The translations under genes were made by a program, and so were the position numbers. This document shows, in pieces, positions 53,371 through 61,661 of a stretch of 64,000 bases of DNA. The stretch's first letter is position 1, and each line of letters begins with the position of its first letter. The stretch is from Pseudomonas peli (GTDB taxonomy: Bacteria; Pseudomonadota; Gammaproteobacteria; Pseudomonadales; Pseudomonadaceae). A model generated the notes under the pieces. That model saw nothing but the letters and a program-made list of their open reading frames with translations. It was not told where the DNA came from and did not search any database. The stretch covers positions 310,001 to 374,000 of the forward strand of contig NZ_FMTL01000003.1 in assembly GCF_900099645.1 (NCBI RefSeq), given 5' to 3'.

Positions 53371-55191
53371 GTGATCGAAAATCTACGCAACATCGCCATC
53401 ATTGCCCACGTTGACCATGGTAAGACCACCCTGGTAGACAAACTCCTGCGCCAGTCCGGCACCCTTGAGCGTAACGAGCTCAACGACGAGCGCGTAATGG
53501 ACAGCAACGACCAGGAAAAAGAGCGCGGCATTACCATTCTCGCCAAGAACACCGCGATCAACTGGAACGGCTACCACATCAACATCGTGGATACCCCCGG
53601 CCACGCCGACTTCGGCGGTGAAGTTGAGCGCGTAATGTCGATGGTTGACTCCGTGCTGCTGCTGGTTGACGCCCAAGATGGTCCGATGCCGCAAACCCGC
53701 TTCGTGACTAAGAAGGCCTTCGAAGCCGGCCTGCGTCCAATCGTGGTCATCAACAAGGTTGACCGTCCAGGCGCGCGTCCGGACTGGGTTCTGGACCAGA
53801 TCTTCGATCTGTTCGACAACCTCGGTGCCACCGAAGAGCAGTTGGACTTCAAAGTCGTCTACGCCTCGGCCCTGAACGGCATTGCCGGTCTGGATCACAC
53901 CGACATGGCTGAAGACATGACCCCGCTGTACCAGTCCATCGTCGACAACGTGCCGTCCCCGGCTGTTGACGTTGATGGTCCGTTCCAGATGCAAATCTCC
54001 GCACTGGACTACAACAGCTTCCTCGGCATCATCGGCGTTGGCCGTATCGCCCGTGGTCGCGTCAAGCCGAACACCCCGGTGATCGCCATCGACGCCGACG
54101 GCAAGAAGCGTAACGGTCGTATCCTCAAGCTGATGGGTCACCACGGCCTGCACCGCATCGACGTTGAAGAAGCCACCGCCGGTGACATCGTCTGCGTCAG
54201 CGGCATGGACTCGCTGTTCATCTCCGACACCCTGTGCGACATCAACCATGTCGAAGCGATGACCCCGCTGACCGTCGACGAGCCGACCGTCTCCATGACC
54301 TTCCAGGTCAACGATTCGCCGTTCTGCGGTAAAGAAGGCAAGTTCGTCACCAGCCGCAACATCAAAGAGCGTCTGGACAAAGAGCTGCTGTACAACGTGG
54401 CCCTGCGTGTTGAAGAAGGCGACAGCGCTGACAAGTTCAAGGTCTCCGGCCGTGGTGAGCTGCACCTCTCGGTACTGATCGAAACCATGCGTCGCGAAGG
54501 CTTCGAAATGGGTGTAGGCCGTCCAGAAGTGATCATCCGCGTTGTGGACGGCGTGAAGCAGGAACCGTTCGAAAACGTCACCATCGACACCCCGGAAGAA
54601 TCCCAGGGCAAGGTCATGGAAGAGATGGGCCTGCGTAAGGGCGACCTGACCAACATGGTGCCGGATGGCAAAGGCCGTGTACGTCTGGAATACAACATCC
54701 CTGCTCGCGGTCTGATCGGTTTCCGTAACCAGTTCCTGACCCTGACCAACGGTGCTGGCATCCTGACCTCGATCTTCGATCGCTACGACACCATGAAGTC
54801 CGGCGACATGTCCGGCCGTCAGAACGGTGTACTGGTCTCGGTAGAAACCGGTAAAGCGTTGACCTACTCCCTGGAAACCCTGCAGGCGCGTGGCAAGCTG
54901 TTCGTCGAGCACGGCCAGGAAATCTACAACGGTCAGATCGTTGGCCTGAACAGCCGTGACAACGACATGGGCGTTAACCCAACCAAAGGCAAGAAGCTCG
55001 ACAACATGCGTGCTTCCGGCAAAGACGAAACCATCGCCCTGGTTCCGCCTGTTCGCTTCACCCTGGAGCAGGCGCTGGAATTCATCCAGGACGACGAGCT
55101 GTGCGAAGTTACGCCGAAGTCGATTCGTCTGCGTAAGAAGATCCTCGACGAAGGCGAGCGCACCCGCGCTGCCAAAAAAGCCAAGAACTGA
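53371..55191 (+). CDS. typA: Ribosome-associated GTPase TypA/BipA
   Basis: A 606-residue translational GTPase related to EF-G. G1 [13 protein letters not shown]3 [16 protein letters not shown]4 [14 protein letters not shown], then EF-G-like beta and C-terminal domains ([33 protein letters not shown] end). It affects ribosome assembly at low temperature and stress and virulence traits. The start codon is GTG at 53371 ([16 protein letters not shown] follows); the ribosome site is weak. Ends with an intrinsic terminator. Confidence 0.97.
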   Translation: MIENLRNIAIIAHVDHGKTTLVDKLLRQSGTLERNELNDERVMDSNDQEKERGITILAKNTAINWNGYHINIVDTPGHADFGGEVERVMSMVDSVLLLVDAQDGPMPQTRFVTKKAFEAGLRPIVVINKVDRPGARPDWVLDQIFDLFDNLGATEEQLDFKVVYASALNGIAGLDHTDMAEDMTPLYQSIVDNVPSPAVDVDGPFQMQISALDYNSFLGIIGVGRIARGRVKPNTPVIAIDADGKKRNGRILKLMGHHGLHRIDVEEATAGDIVCVSGMDSLFISDTLCDINHVEAMTPLTVDEPTVSMTFQVNDSPFCGKEGKFVTSRNIKERLDKELLYNVALRVEEGDSADKFKVSGRGELHLSVLIETMRREGFEMGVGRPEVIIRVVDGVKQEPFENVTIDTPEESQGKVMEEMGLRKGDLTNMVPDGKGRVRLEYNIPARGLIGFRNQFLTLTNGAGILTSIFDRYDTMKSGDMSGRQNGVLVSVETGKALTYSLETLQARGKLFVEHGQEIYNGQIVGLNSRDNDMGVNPTKGKKLDNMRASGKDETIALVPPVRFTLEQALEFIQDDELCEVTPKSIRLRKKILDEGERTRAAKKAKN

Positions 55192-55210
55192 TAACAGTTC
55201 TAGCTAACTG

Positions 55211-55250
55211 AAAAGCCCCCGCCGGCGCGAGCCTGCGGGGGCTTTTTGTT
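55211..55250 (+). terminator. Intrinsic terminator after typA
   Basis: AAAAGCCCCCGC (55211-55222) pairs with GCGGGGGCTTTTT around a 12-base loop, followed by T-rich sequence, 19 bases after the stop. Confidence 0.92.
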
Positions 55251-55358
55251 TTCGGATGGTCTACTGGACGTATGTTGAGTTTGCGCGCAAGGTTTGACGA
55301 GTTTTTCACAGTCTGTCTGGCATAACAGGCACCACTATTGGGCTGCCATGAGGTTGCT

Positions 55359-57116
55359 ATGTCTGCAGTGTTGACAGGAGCGGCGCGCCAGCGGGTCGAT
55401 TGGGCCGGGCTGGGTTGGGCGTTTGTGTTTTTCTGGTACTTCTCCGGCGTGACCCAGTTGTTGATCCAGCTGACCGGTACGGCGGGGTTTTCTGGCTTTC
55501 GTCAGGCGTTGCTTGCCAGTGCCTTGTGGCTGGTGCCGTTGCTGCTGTGGCCGGCGCGCTCGCGTCAGCTGGCTGCGGTGATTGGGGCAGTGCTATGGCT
55601 GTGTTCGCTGGGCAGCTTTGGTTACTTTCTGATTTACGGGCAGGAGTTCTCCCAAAGCGTAATTTTCATCATGTTCGAGTCGAACCTGAATGAGAGCCGC
55701 GAATACCTGATTCAGTACTTCTCCTGGTGGATGCTATTGGCATTTTTCGCTTACGGTCTGGGCGGGTGGTGGCTGTGGCGCCAGGTGCGGCCGGTGTATT
55801 TATCTCGCCCGGGCGCGGTGTTCGCGGCGGCTCTGGCTTTGTTTGTGTCGCTGGGTTACCCGGCGTTGCGTCAGTTCAGTAAGCACGACAGCTGGCAGGC
55901 GGGCTTCGATAATTTTACCCAACGCATTGAAACGGCGACGCCCTGGCAGTTGGCGGTGGGCTACAAAAATTACCGTGAGCAGCTGGCCAATATGCAGGTC
56001 TTGCTAGCGGAGAACGCCAGCATTGCGCCCTTAAGCAACTTACAGGACGCCCATGCTGGGCAGCCGGCCACCTTGGTGTTGGTGATTGGCGAGTCGACCA
56101 ATCGCCAGCGCATGAGCCTATATGGCTACCCGCGTGATACCACCCCGGAGCTTGATGCGCTGCGTGACCAGTTGCAGGTATTCGATAACGTGGTCACGCC
56201 ACGGCCTTACACCATCGAGGCCTTGCAGCAGGTTCTGACCTTTGCCGATCAGGAGCACCCGGAGCGCTACCTGACCACGCCCTCGGTGCTCAACCTGATG
56301 AAGCAGGCGGGTTACAAAACTTACTGGATCACCAACCAGCAGACCATGACCAAGCGCAACACCATGCTCACGACTTTTTCCAAGCAGGCGGATGAGCAGG
56401 TTTACCTGAACAACAACCGTGAGCAGAATGCCCGCCAGTACGACGGGGATGTGCTGGAACCCTTTGCCCAGGTGCTGGCCGACCCGGCCCCGCGCAAGTT
56501 TGTGGTGGTGCACCTGCTGGGCACGCACATGAGCTACCAGTACCGCTATCCGCCGGAGTTCGCGCGTTTCAACGACCGTACGGGTGTGCCGGCGAATGTC
56601 ACGGATGATCAACTGCCAACCTATAACAGTTACGACAACGCGGTGTTGTACAACGACCATGTAGTGGCCAGCCTGATCAAGCGCCTGGCTGGGCAGGAAC
56701 CGAATGGCTTTCTGCTGTACCTGGCGGACCATGGCGAGGCGGTGTTCGATGCGCCCAAGGTCGATGTGCTGGGGCGTAATGAGGCCGCGCCGACCAGCCC
56801 GATGTACACCGTGCCGTTTATTCTCTGGAACTCGCCCCAGTGGCGCACGCAGCAACCCCGGGATTTCACCACGGCGCTGTCACGGCCCTACAGTTCGTCG
56901 CACTTTATCCATACATGGGCGGACCTGGCGGGCCTGCGGTTTGATATGTACGAGCCGCACAAAAGCCTGGTGAGTGATGCGTTCAGGCCGTTACCGCTGC
57001 TGATTGGCAATCCCGAGCAGCCGAAGAGCCTGATAGATTTCAGCCTGATCAAGCCCAAGATCGATGTGACTGAACTGGCTCAACGTGAGCGGGAGCAGCC
57101 TGCTGTCGAGCTGTAA
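55359..57116 (+). CDS. cptA: Phosphoethanolamine transferase, CptA/EptC type
   Basis: A 585-residue inner-membrane enzyme that moves phosphoethanolamine from phosphatidylethanolamine onto LPS core heptose or a related acceptor. Five transmembrane segments lie at about 16-38, 48-66, 70-92, 121-140 and 152-168. A periplasmic sulfatase-fold domain has the Thr nucleophile in LVLVIGESTNRQRMSLYGY and metal ligands in FLLYLADHGEAVFD and HLLGTHMSYQYRYP. The ATG at 55359 follows GAGG. The acceptor (heptose or lipid A) cannot be decided from sequence; the lipid A enzyme EptA shares the fold. Confidence 0.88.
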   Translation: MSAVLTGAARQRVDWAGLGWAFVFFWYFSGVTQLLIQLTGTAGFSGFRQALLASALWLVPLLLWPARSRQLAAVIGAVLWLCSLGSFGYFLIYGQEFSQSVIFIMFESNLNESREYLIQYFSWWMLLAFFAYGLGGWWLWRQVRPVYLSRPGAVFAAALALFVSLGYPALRQFSKHDSWQAGFDNFTQRIETATPWQLAVGYKNYREQLANMQVLLAENASIAPLSNLQDAHAGQPATLVLVIGESTNRQRMSLYGYPRDTTPELDALRDQLQVFDNVVTPRPYTIEALQQVLTFADQEHPERYLTTPSVLNLMKQAGYKTYWITNQQTMTKRNTMLTTFSKQADEQVYLNNNREQNARQYDGDVLEPFAQVLADPAPRKFVVVHLLGTHMSYQYRYPPEFARFNDRTGVPANVTDDQLPTYNSYDNAVLYNDHVVASLIKRLAGQEPNGFLLYLADHGEAVFDAPKVDVLGRNEAAPTSPMYTVPFILWNSPQWRTQQPRDFTTALSRPYSSSHFIHTWADLAGLRFDMYEPHKSLVSDAFRPLPLLIGNPEQPKSLIDFSLIKPKIDVTELAQREREQPAVEL

Positions 57117-57124
57117 GACGCATG

Positions 57125-57161
57125 AAAAAGCCCCCGTCAGCCTGGCTGGCGGGGGCTTTTT
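57125..57161. terminator. Bidirectional terminator between cptA and the polyamine cluster
   Basis: AAAAAGCCCCCG and CGGGGGCTTTTT, with CAGCC/GGCTG extending the stem, form a long hairpin with A and T runs on either side, between two converging genes. Confidence 0.92.
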
Positions 57162-57185
57162 ATGGGCTCGTTACGCTGCCCTCGG

Positions 57186-58262
57186 TTAAATCCCGCTTTT
57201 CACCTTGCTCCAGATGCGCGTGCGCACACGGTCAATCTTCAGCGGCATGGCTTCCAGAGCGTAGAGGTTGTTCATCGCCTCTTGCGGTGGGTAAACGGTG
57301 GCATCGGCTTTCAGCTTGGGGTCAACCAGGCTGTCGGCAGCGCTGTTGCCGTTGGCGTACTGCACGTGATTGGTGATCTGTGCGATGACCTGGGGCTGCA
57401 GCAGGTAGTTCATAAAGGCGTAGGCGGCCTGCTCGTTGTTACTGTCGGCGGGCATGGTGACCATGTCGAACCAGATCGGCGTGCCTTCCTTGGGGATCAC
57501 GTAGTTGATACGGATGCCGTTGTTCGCTTCGGCGGCGCGGTTGCCGGCTTGCATGATGTCGCCAGAGAAGCCCACGGCCATGCAAATGTCGCCATTGGCC
57601 AGGTCGCCGACGTACTTGGAGGAGTGGAAGTAGCGCACGTTCTTGCGCATCTCCAGCAGCAGTGCTTCGGCCTTTTTGTAGTCCTCAAGGTTCTGGCTGT
57701 GGTGTGGCAGCCCCAGGTAATGCAGGGCGATGGGCAACAGCTCCGGGCCGTTGTCGAGAATCGCTACACCGCACTGGCTGAGCTTGGCCAGGTATTCGGG
57801 CTTGAAGATCAGGTCCCAGGAGTCGAGCGGCACGTCCTCGCCGAGCAATTCACGCACCTTGGCCATGTTGTAGCCGATGCCGGTGCTGCCCCATAGGTAG
57901 GGAAAGCCGTACTGGTTACCAGGGTCGTTGGTTTCCAGGGCCTTCATCAGGATCGGGTTGAGGTTGTTCCAGCCGGGCAGGCGGCTCTTGTCGAGTTTCT
58001 TCAGCGCGCCGCCCTGAGTCTGCCGGGCCATGTAGTGGTTGGACGGGAACACCACGTCATAGCCCGAGCGCCCTGCCATCAGTTTGGCGTCGAGGGTTTC
58101 ATTGCTGTCGTACACATCGTAGTGGCTGCTGATGCCGCTGCTTTGCTCGAATTGCTTGAGGGTGTCGGGGGCGATGTAGTCCGTCCAGTTGTAGATGCGC
58201 ACGGTTTCCGCGGCCTGGCTGATGCTGCTGAGCAGCAGCAGGGGAAGCAGTTTTTTCAGCAT
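57186..58262 (-). CDS. Polyamine ABC transporter periplasmic binding protein (PotF/SpuD-like)
   Basis: A 358-residue protein with a signal peptide (LLPLLLLSSISQA). The mature start ETVRIYNWTDYIAPDTLKQF carries the YNWTDYI motif of PotF/SpuD. VVFPSNHYMARQ, YLWGSTGIGYN and MAVGFSGDIMQA are further family signatures. It binds putrescine or spermidine. Neighbouring cupin and FAD oxidase genes suggest a role in polyamine use. No permease or ATPase genes follow, so it must work with a transporter encoded elsewhere. Confidence 0.9.
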   Translation of the reverse strand: MLKKLLPLLLLSSISQAAETVRIYNWTDYIAPDTLKQFEQSSGISSHYDVYDSNETLDAKLMAGRSGYDVVFPSNHYMARQTQGGALKKLDKSRLPGWNNLNPILMKALETNDPGNQYGFPYLWGSTGIGYNMAKVRELLGEDVPLDSWDLIFKPEYLAKLSQCGVAILDNGPELLPIALHYLGLPHHSQNLEDYKKAEALLLEMRKNVRYFHSSKYVGDLANGDICMAVGFSGDIMQAGNRAAEANNGIRINYVIPKEGTPIWFDMVTMPADSNNEQAAYAFMNYLLQPQVIAQITNHVQYANGNSAADSLVDPKLKADATVYPPQEAMNNLYALEAMPLKIDRVRTRIWSKVKSGI

Positions 58263-58340
58263 GGGAATACCTCATCGTTTTTATCGGTGTTGTCGAAGCG
58301 GCAGTTGAATAGGGTGGAGCAGGGCCTGCGTTGGGCCGGG

Positions 58341-58682
58341 TTACTTGAGCAGAACGAAGCTTTTGCGCACGGTTTCCATGATGTCCCACACGCCGAAGGT
58401 GTTGGCGGGCAGCAACAGGGCGTCGCCAGCTTGGATCTGCATGGGCTCGCCGCCATCTGGGGTGAAGGTGCAGCGCCCGGCGATAAAGTGGCAAAACTCC
58501 TGCTGGGCGATCTGCCGGCGCCAACGCCCGGGTGTGCATTCCCAGATACCGGCGGCGACGCCGTCCGCATGCTCGATGCCCTGGCTGCTGGTGATCGCCA
58601 CGGGCTCGCCGAGCGGCACGGCCACCGGCGTGGCATCGCTCAGGGGCAGGTGGGCGGTGTTCTTGAAGTGTTCGATGCTCAT
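58341..58682 (-). CDS. Cupin domain protein
   Basis: A 113-residue single cupin (DUF861 / ureidoglycine-aminohydrolase-like type). ECTPGRWRRQIAQQEFCHFIAGRCTFTPDGGE and IQAGDALLLPANTFGVWDI are split here by the beta barrel turn. Genes of this kind accompany gamma-glutamylputrescine oxidases in many pseudomonads. The reaction is unknown. It starts 11 bases after the oxidase stop, so the two are co-transcribed. Confidence 0.85.
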   Translation of the reverse strand: MSIEHFKNTAHLPLSDATPVAVPLGEPVAITSSQGIEHADGVAAGIWECTPGRWRRQIAQQEFCHFIAGRCTFTPDGGEPMQIQAGDALLLPANTFGVWDIMETVRKSFVLLK

Positions 58683-58693
58683 GAAACTCTCCG

Positions 58694-60100
58694 TTAACGC
58701 ATGAATTTTTCCATGGTGCCGGCCAGGCTGCTGGCCAGCTGGCGCCGCCAGGGCGCGCTGTCTGGGTTGGCCAGTACGCGGTCCTCATGCACAAAGCTCT
58801 GGATGATCGCGTTGTAGCCGAGCCAGCGCAGCGGTTCCGGCTCCCAGCGCGGCAGGCGGTTGATCGGCTGGTCGCCGAGCACCCAGGGCTGGCGGGTCAG
58901 CTCGCTCTGCTGGTCGAGAATCAGGTCGGCCAGAGTGCGCCCGCCGAGGTTGCTGGCGCCCACGCCTTCGCCACCGTAACCGCCGGACAAGGCGATGCCG
59001 TTGCTGCGGTCCACCAGCATGTGCGGGCGAAAGCGCCGCGCCATGCCCAGGTTGCCGCCCCAGGCGTGGGTGATGCGCACCTGCTTGAGTTGCGGGAAGA
59101 GTTCGCCAAACAGGTAGCGGCGCAGGTCGCGCTCGTCCTCACTGAGGTTGAAATCGGTGCGCAGGCGGCCGCCAAAGCGGTAACCGCCGCGGGCGCCGAA
59201 TACCAAACGGTCGTCGGCGCTGCGCTGGCCATAGGTCACCTGGCGGCTGTTCTCGCTGAAGGCCTGACCGCGCTCCAGGCCGATATCGGCCCAAACTTCC
59301 TTGGGCAGTGGCTCGGTGGCCACCAGCAGGCTCTGTACCGGCAGCTGATGGTTGCCTAGCGGCGGCAAACTGGCGGCGTAACCTTCCACGGCCGGGACGA
59401 TCCAGTCAGCGCGTACGCTGCCAGTGGCGGTGCGCACCAGGCCGGTTTGCCAGTCGGTCACTCGGCTCTGTTCATACAGCTCGACGCCCATGGCGGTAAC
59501 GCAGCGCGCCAGGCCGCGCACCAGCTTGGCGGGTTGAATGGTGGCGCAGTGCGGGGTGTAGATGGCGCCAAAGGCGTTGGCCAGCTGCAGCTGTTTGCCC
59601 AGGTCGAAGGGCGTCAGCCAGCGGTAGTCGGTTTCGTCCAGGCCCAGGGCACGCAATTCGGCCAGGTGTTGACGCAGGCTGGTCAGCTGCTCGGGGTAGC
59701 GCGCGGCACAATACAGTACGCCGGCCTTACGGTAATCGCAGGCGATCTGCTCGTCCTGCAGCACACTGGCGACTTCATCAGGAATGCCATGCAGCAGGGC
59801 ATAGGCACTTTGGCGCGCGGCGCTGGGTTGGTCGGCGAGCAGGTTGTCCTGGCCGAGCAGGTTGCCCATCAGCCAGCCGCCGTTGCGCCCGGAAGCGCCG
59901 AAGCCGGCAATCTCGCCTTCGAGGATGACGATGCGCAGGTGTGGCGCCTGGCGCTTGAGGTAATAGGCGGTCCACAGGCCGGTGTAGCCCGCGCCGATGA
60001 TTGCCACATCGGCGTGCAGGTCTTCGGTCAGCGCGGGGCGGGCGGTCAGCGGTTCGGTCAGCTGATCCATCCACAGGCTGAGGGAGCGCCATGGGCTCAT
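58694..60100 (-). CDS. FAD-dependent oxidoreductase, gamma-glutamylputrescine oxidase-like
   Basis: A 468-residue DAO-family flavoenzyme. The dinucleotide-binding motif is DVAIIGAGYTGLWTAYYL (about 31-48), followed by IVILEGEIAGFGASGRNGG and, near the C-terminus, GIALSGGYGGEGVGASNLGG. It resembles PuuB/PauB, which oxidises gamma-glutamyl-putrescine (or another N-substituted amine) to the aldehyde. The ATG at 60100 is preferred over a start at 60238. The context of a polyamine binding protein and cupin supports a polyamine substrate. Other amine oxidases of the same fold cannot be excluded. Confidence 0.85.
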   Translation of the reverse strand: MSPWRSLSLWMDQLTEPLTARPALTEDLHADVAIIGAGYTGLWTAYYLKRQAPHLRIVILEGEIAGFGASGRNGGWLMGNLLGQDNLLADQPSAARQSAYALLHGIPDEVASVLQDEQIACDYRKAGVLYCAARYPEQLTSLRQHLAELRALGLDETDYRWLTPFDLGKQLQLANAFGAIYTPHCATIQPAKLVRGLARCVTAMGVELYEQSRVTDWQTGLVRTATGSVRADWIVPAVEGYAASLPPLGNHQLPVQSLLVATEPLPKEVWADIGLERGQAFSENSRQVTYGQRSADDRLVFGARGGYRFGGRLRTDFNLSEDERDLRRYLFGELFPQLKQVRITHAWGGNLGMARRFRPHMLVDRSNGIALSGGYGGEGVGASNLGGRTLADLILDQQSELTRQPWVLGDQPINRLPRWEPEPLRWLGYNAIIQSFVHEDRVLANPDSAPWRRQLASSLAGTMEKFMR

Positions 60101-60153
60101 CGTCGATCTCCGGCAGTCAATCACTATGCGATGCGCAGAGACTAGGAGGTCGA

Positions 60154-60975
60154 TCAGGGCTTGTCTTGTGTGCGTGCCCGCAAGGAAATTTGTTTGAGGT
60201 AGGCCTTGGGCGACAAGCCGGTGTGCCGGCGGAAGCAACTGTAGAACGCTGAGAGCGAATTGAACCCAGCGGCGAAGGCCAGCTCATCGATGCGCAGCAG
60301 GTCGTTGCCGGCGTCCAGGCTGGCGAGCAGGTGCTGCAAGCGCTTGTGGTTAATGTAGCGGTAGAAGCTCTGGCCGAGCACCTGGTTGAGCAGGTGGGAG
60401 ATCTGGTTGCGGCTGTAGCCGGTGGCGGTTGCCACCTGCGGCAGGCTCAGTTGCGGGTCGAGGTAGGCCTGGGCGCGCTGCATGTAGTCTTCCAGGTCCT
60501 GCGCCAATAGCCCCAGCTGGCGGGCACTGAGGCCGAGGCGGCTAAGGGCCGGGCGGGAATCACTGGCGGCGGATAGCTCGCGCTCTTCGCGCATCAGCGT
60601 GGCGTATTCATGGATGCGCCAGATCAGCCCGTCACGCACGGTAATCGCCTCGCCGGTGCGGAACGCCAGCAGGCCGCCACTGCCGTGCAGGCTGATGCGG
60701 TACTGGATAAACGCGGTATGGCCGTCGATGCGGATGCGGTCGGTGTGCTCCAGTGCTTCGCCAGGCTGGCGCGGCAGGTTGTTGCGCACATACTCGCGCA
60801 GCTCGGCAAAGCCCATGCAGCGCTGCTGGAAGAAGTCGTGGTACTGGATATCCGGGTGATACAGCGCCATCACCGCGTCGAGGTCGCGGTCTTTCCAGCT
60901 GTAGTGATAGCGCATCACCGTGGCGCGGGTGCGCTCGGTCTGTTGGGCGTCATCGGGGAAGTCGGCGTTGTGCAT
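60154..60975 (-). CDS. AraC-type regulator with an N-terminal SnoaL-like domain
   Basis: A 273-residue protein. Residues about 10-125 form a SnoaL/NTF2-like alpha-beta barrel (YHYSWKDRDLDAVMALYHPD, RIDGHTAFIQYRISLHGSGG, GEAITVRDGLIWRIHEY). A C-terminal AraC HTH pair follows (LSLPQVATATGYSRNQISHL, IDELAFAAGFNSLSAFYSCF, RRHTGLSPKAYLKQ). The ligand pocket differs from the usual cupin-like AraC sensor. ATG 60975 is preferred over TTG 61011. It probably controls the polyamine cluster just downstream. Confidence 0.85.
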   Translation of the reverse strand: MHNADFPDDAQQTERTRATVMRYHYSWKDRDLDAVMALYHPDIQYHDFFQQRCMGFAELREYVRNNLPRQPGEALEHTDRIRIDGHTAFIQYRISLHGSGGLLAFRTGEAITVRDGLIWRIHEYATLMREERELSAASDSRPALSRLGLSARQLGLLAQDLEDYMQRAQAYLDPQLSLPQVATATGYSRNQISHLLNQVLGQSFYRYINHKRLQHLLASLDAGNDLLRIDELAFAAGFNSLSAFYSCFRRHTGLSPKAYLKQISLRARTQDKP

Positions 60976-61020
60976 GCCTGCCAGCTTGCCCGAGGCGTCG
61001 CGGCAGCTCAATGCTGTTGC

Positions 61021-61428
61021 TTAGCTCTTCGGCTTGTAGGCGCAGTAGCCGGGACGTGGGCCGATCTTCGGGTGGTTGCGGCAGGTGTCCGGACGCTTCT
61101 CGTAGATGGTGCACAGGCGGGTTTTGCGATCGAGGTAGTAGCAGTCGTTGTTGCTCATGCGGGTCAGGGTGAAGATGCCCGACTTCTGATGGAAGCGTTC
61201 GACGATGCCGTCTTTCTGCAGGCGCTTGGCGATGTTCTTCAGCGGCTCGCTGCGTTCGAACTCATCAACCACGCCGATGCGGATCAGGTCATTCAGGCGC
61301 GCTTCAACCGGCAGCGTGCAGCAGCTGGACATGCAGCTGTGGCACATGTCGGCGGTGTATTTAGCCCAGGTTTCCAGGCGGTCGAGTTCGGCGGCGGCAA
61401 TCAGGTTGTTTTTCATCGGGGCAGGCAT
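61021..61428 (-). CDS. YkgJ-type cysteine cluster protein
   Basis: A 135-residue protein of the YkgJ/CxxCxxCC family (zinc- or iron-chelating cluster). CHSCMSSCC near the N-terminus (29-37), then NDCYYLDRKTRLCTIYEKRP and DTCRNHP, and a last Cys in GYCAY. The metal-binding role is inferred from the Cys pattern; the biological function is unknown. An internal ATG at 61416 is an alternative start. It lies upstream of the AraC-type gene on the same strand. Confidence 0.85.
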   Translation of the reverse strand: MPAPMKNNLIAAAELDRLETWAKYTADMCHSCMSSCCTLPVEARLNDLIRIGVVDEFERSEPLKNIAKRLQKDGIVERFHQKSGIFTLTRMSNNDCYYLDRKTRLCTIYEKRPDTCRNHPKIGPRPGYCAYKPKS

Positions 61429-61661
61429 GCATCAGTGGTTCGGCGCGCGATGATAGCGGCCTGGCGGCGTTTGTGAATGACTATCTGCCGGCTGGTCATC
61501 GTTTGTGCGGCAGCGTCGCTCCGAGTTTCTTGTTGTGCTGTGATGCGTGCGGCATTCGTCTCTCTGGGTATGCACCGGTCGGGCTCCTATACTGCTGCGC
61601 AGTGTGCGCCGGGTGCCGGGCAACAGGATGTTCGGGTTTAGCTGATATAGGAACGCGCTGC

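Noticed and set aside
53383..54912. 509-codon minus-strand frame opposite typA
   Set aside because: Shadow of a conserved GTPase gene; its Asp/His/Val-rich product has no family resemblance.
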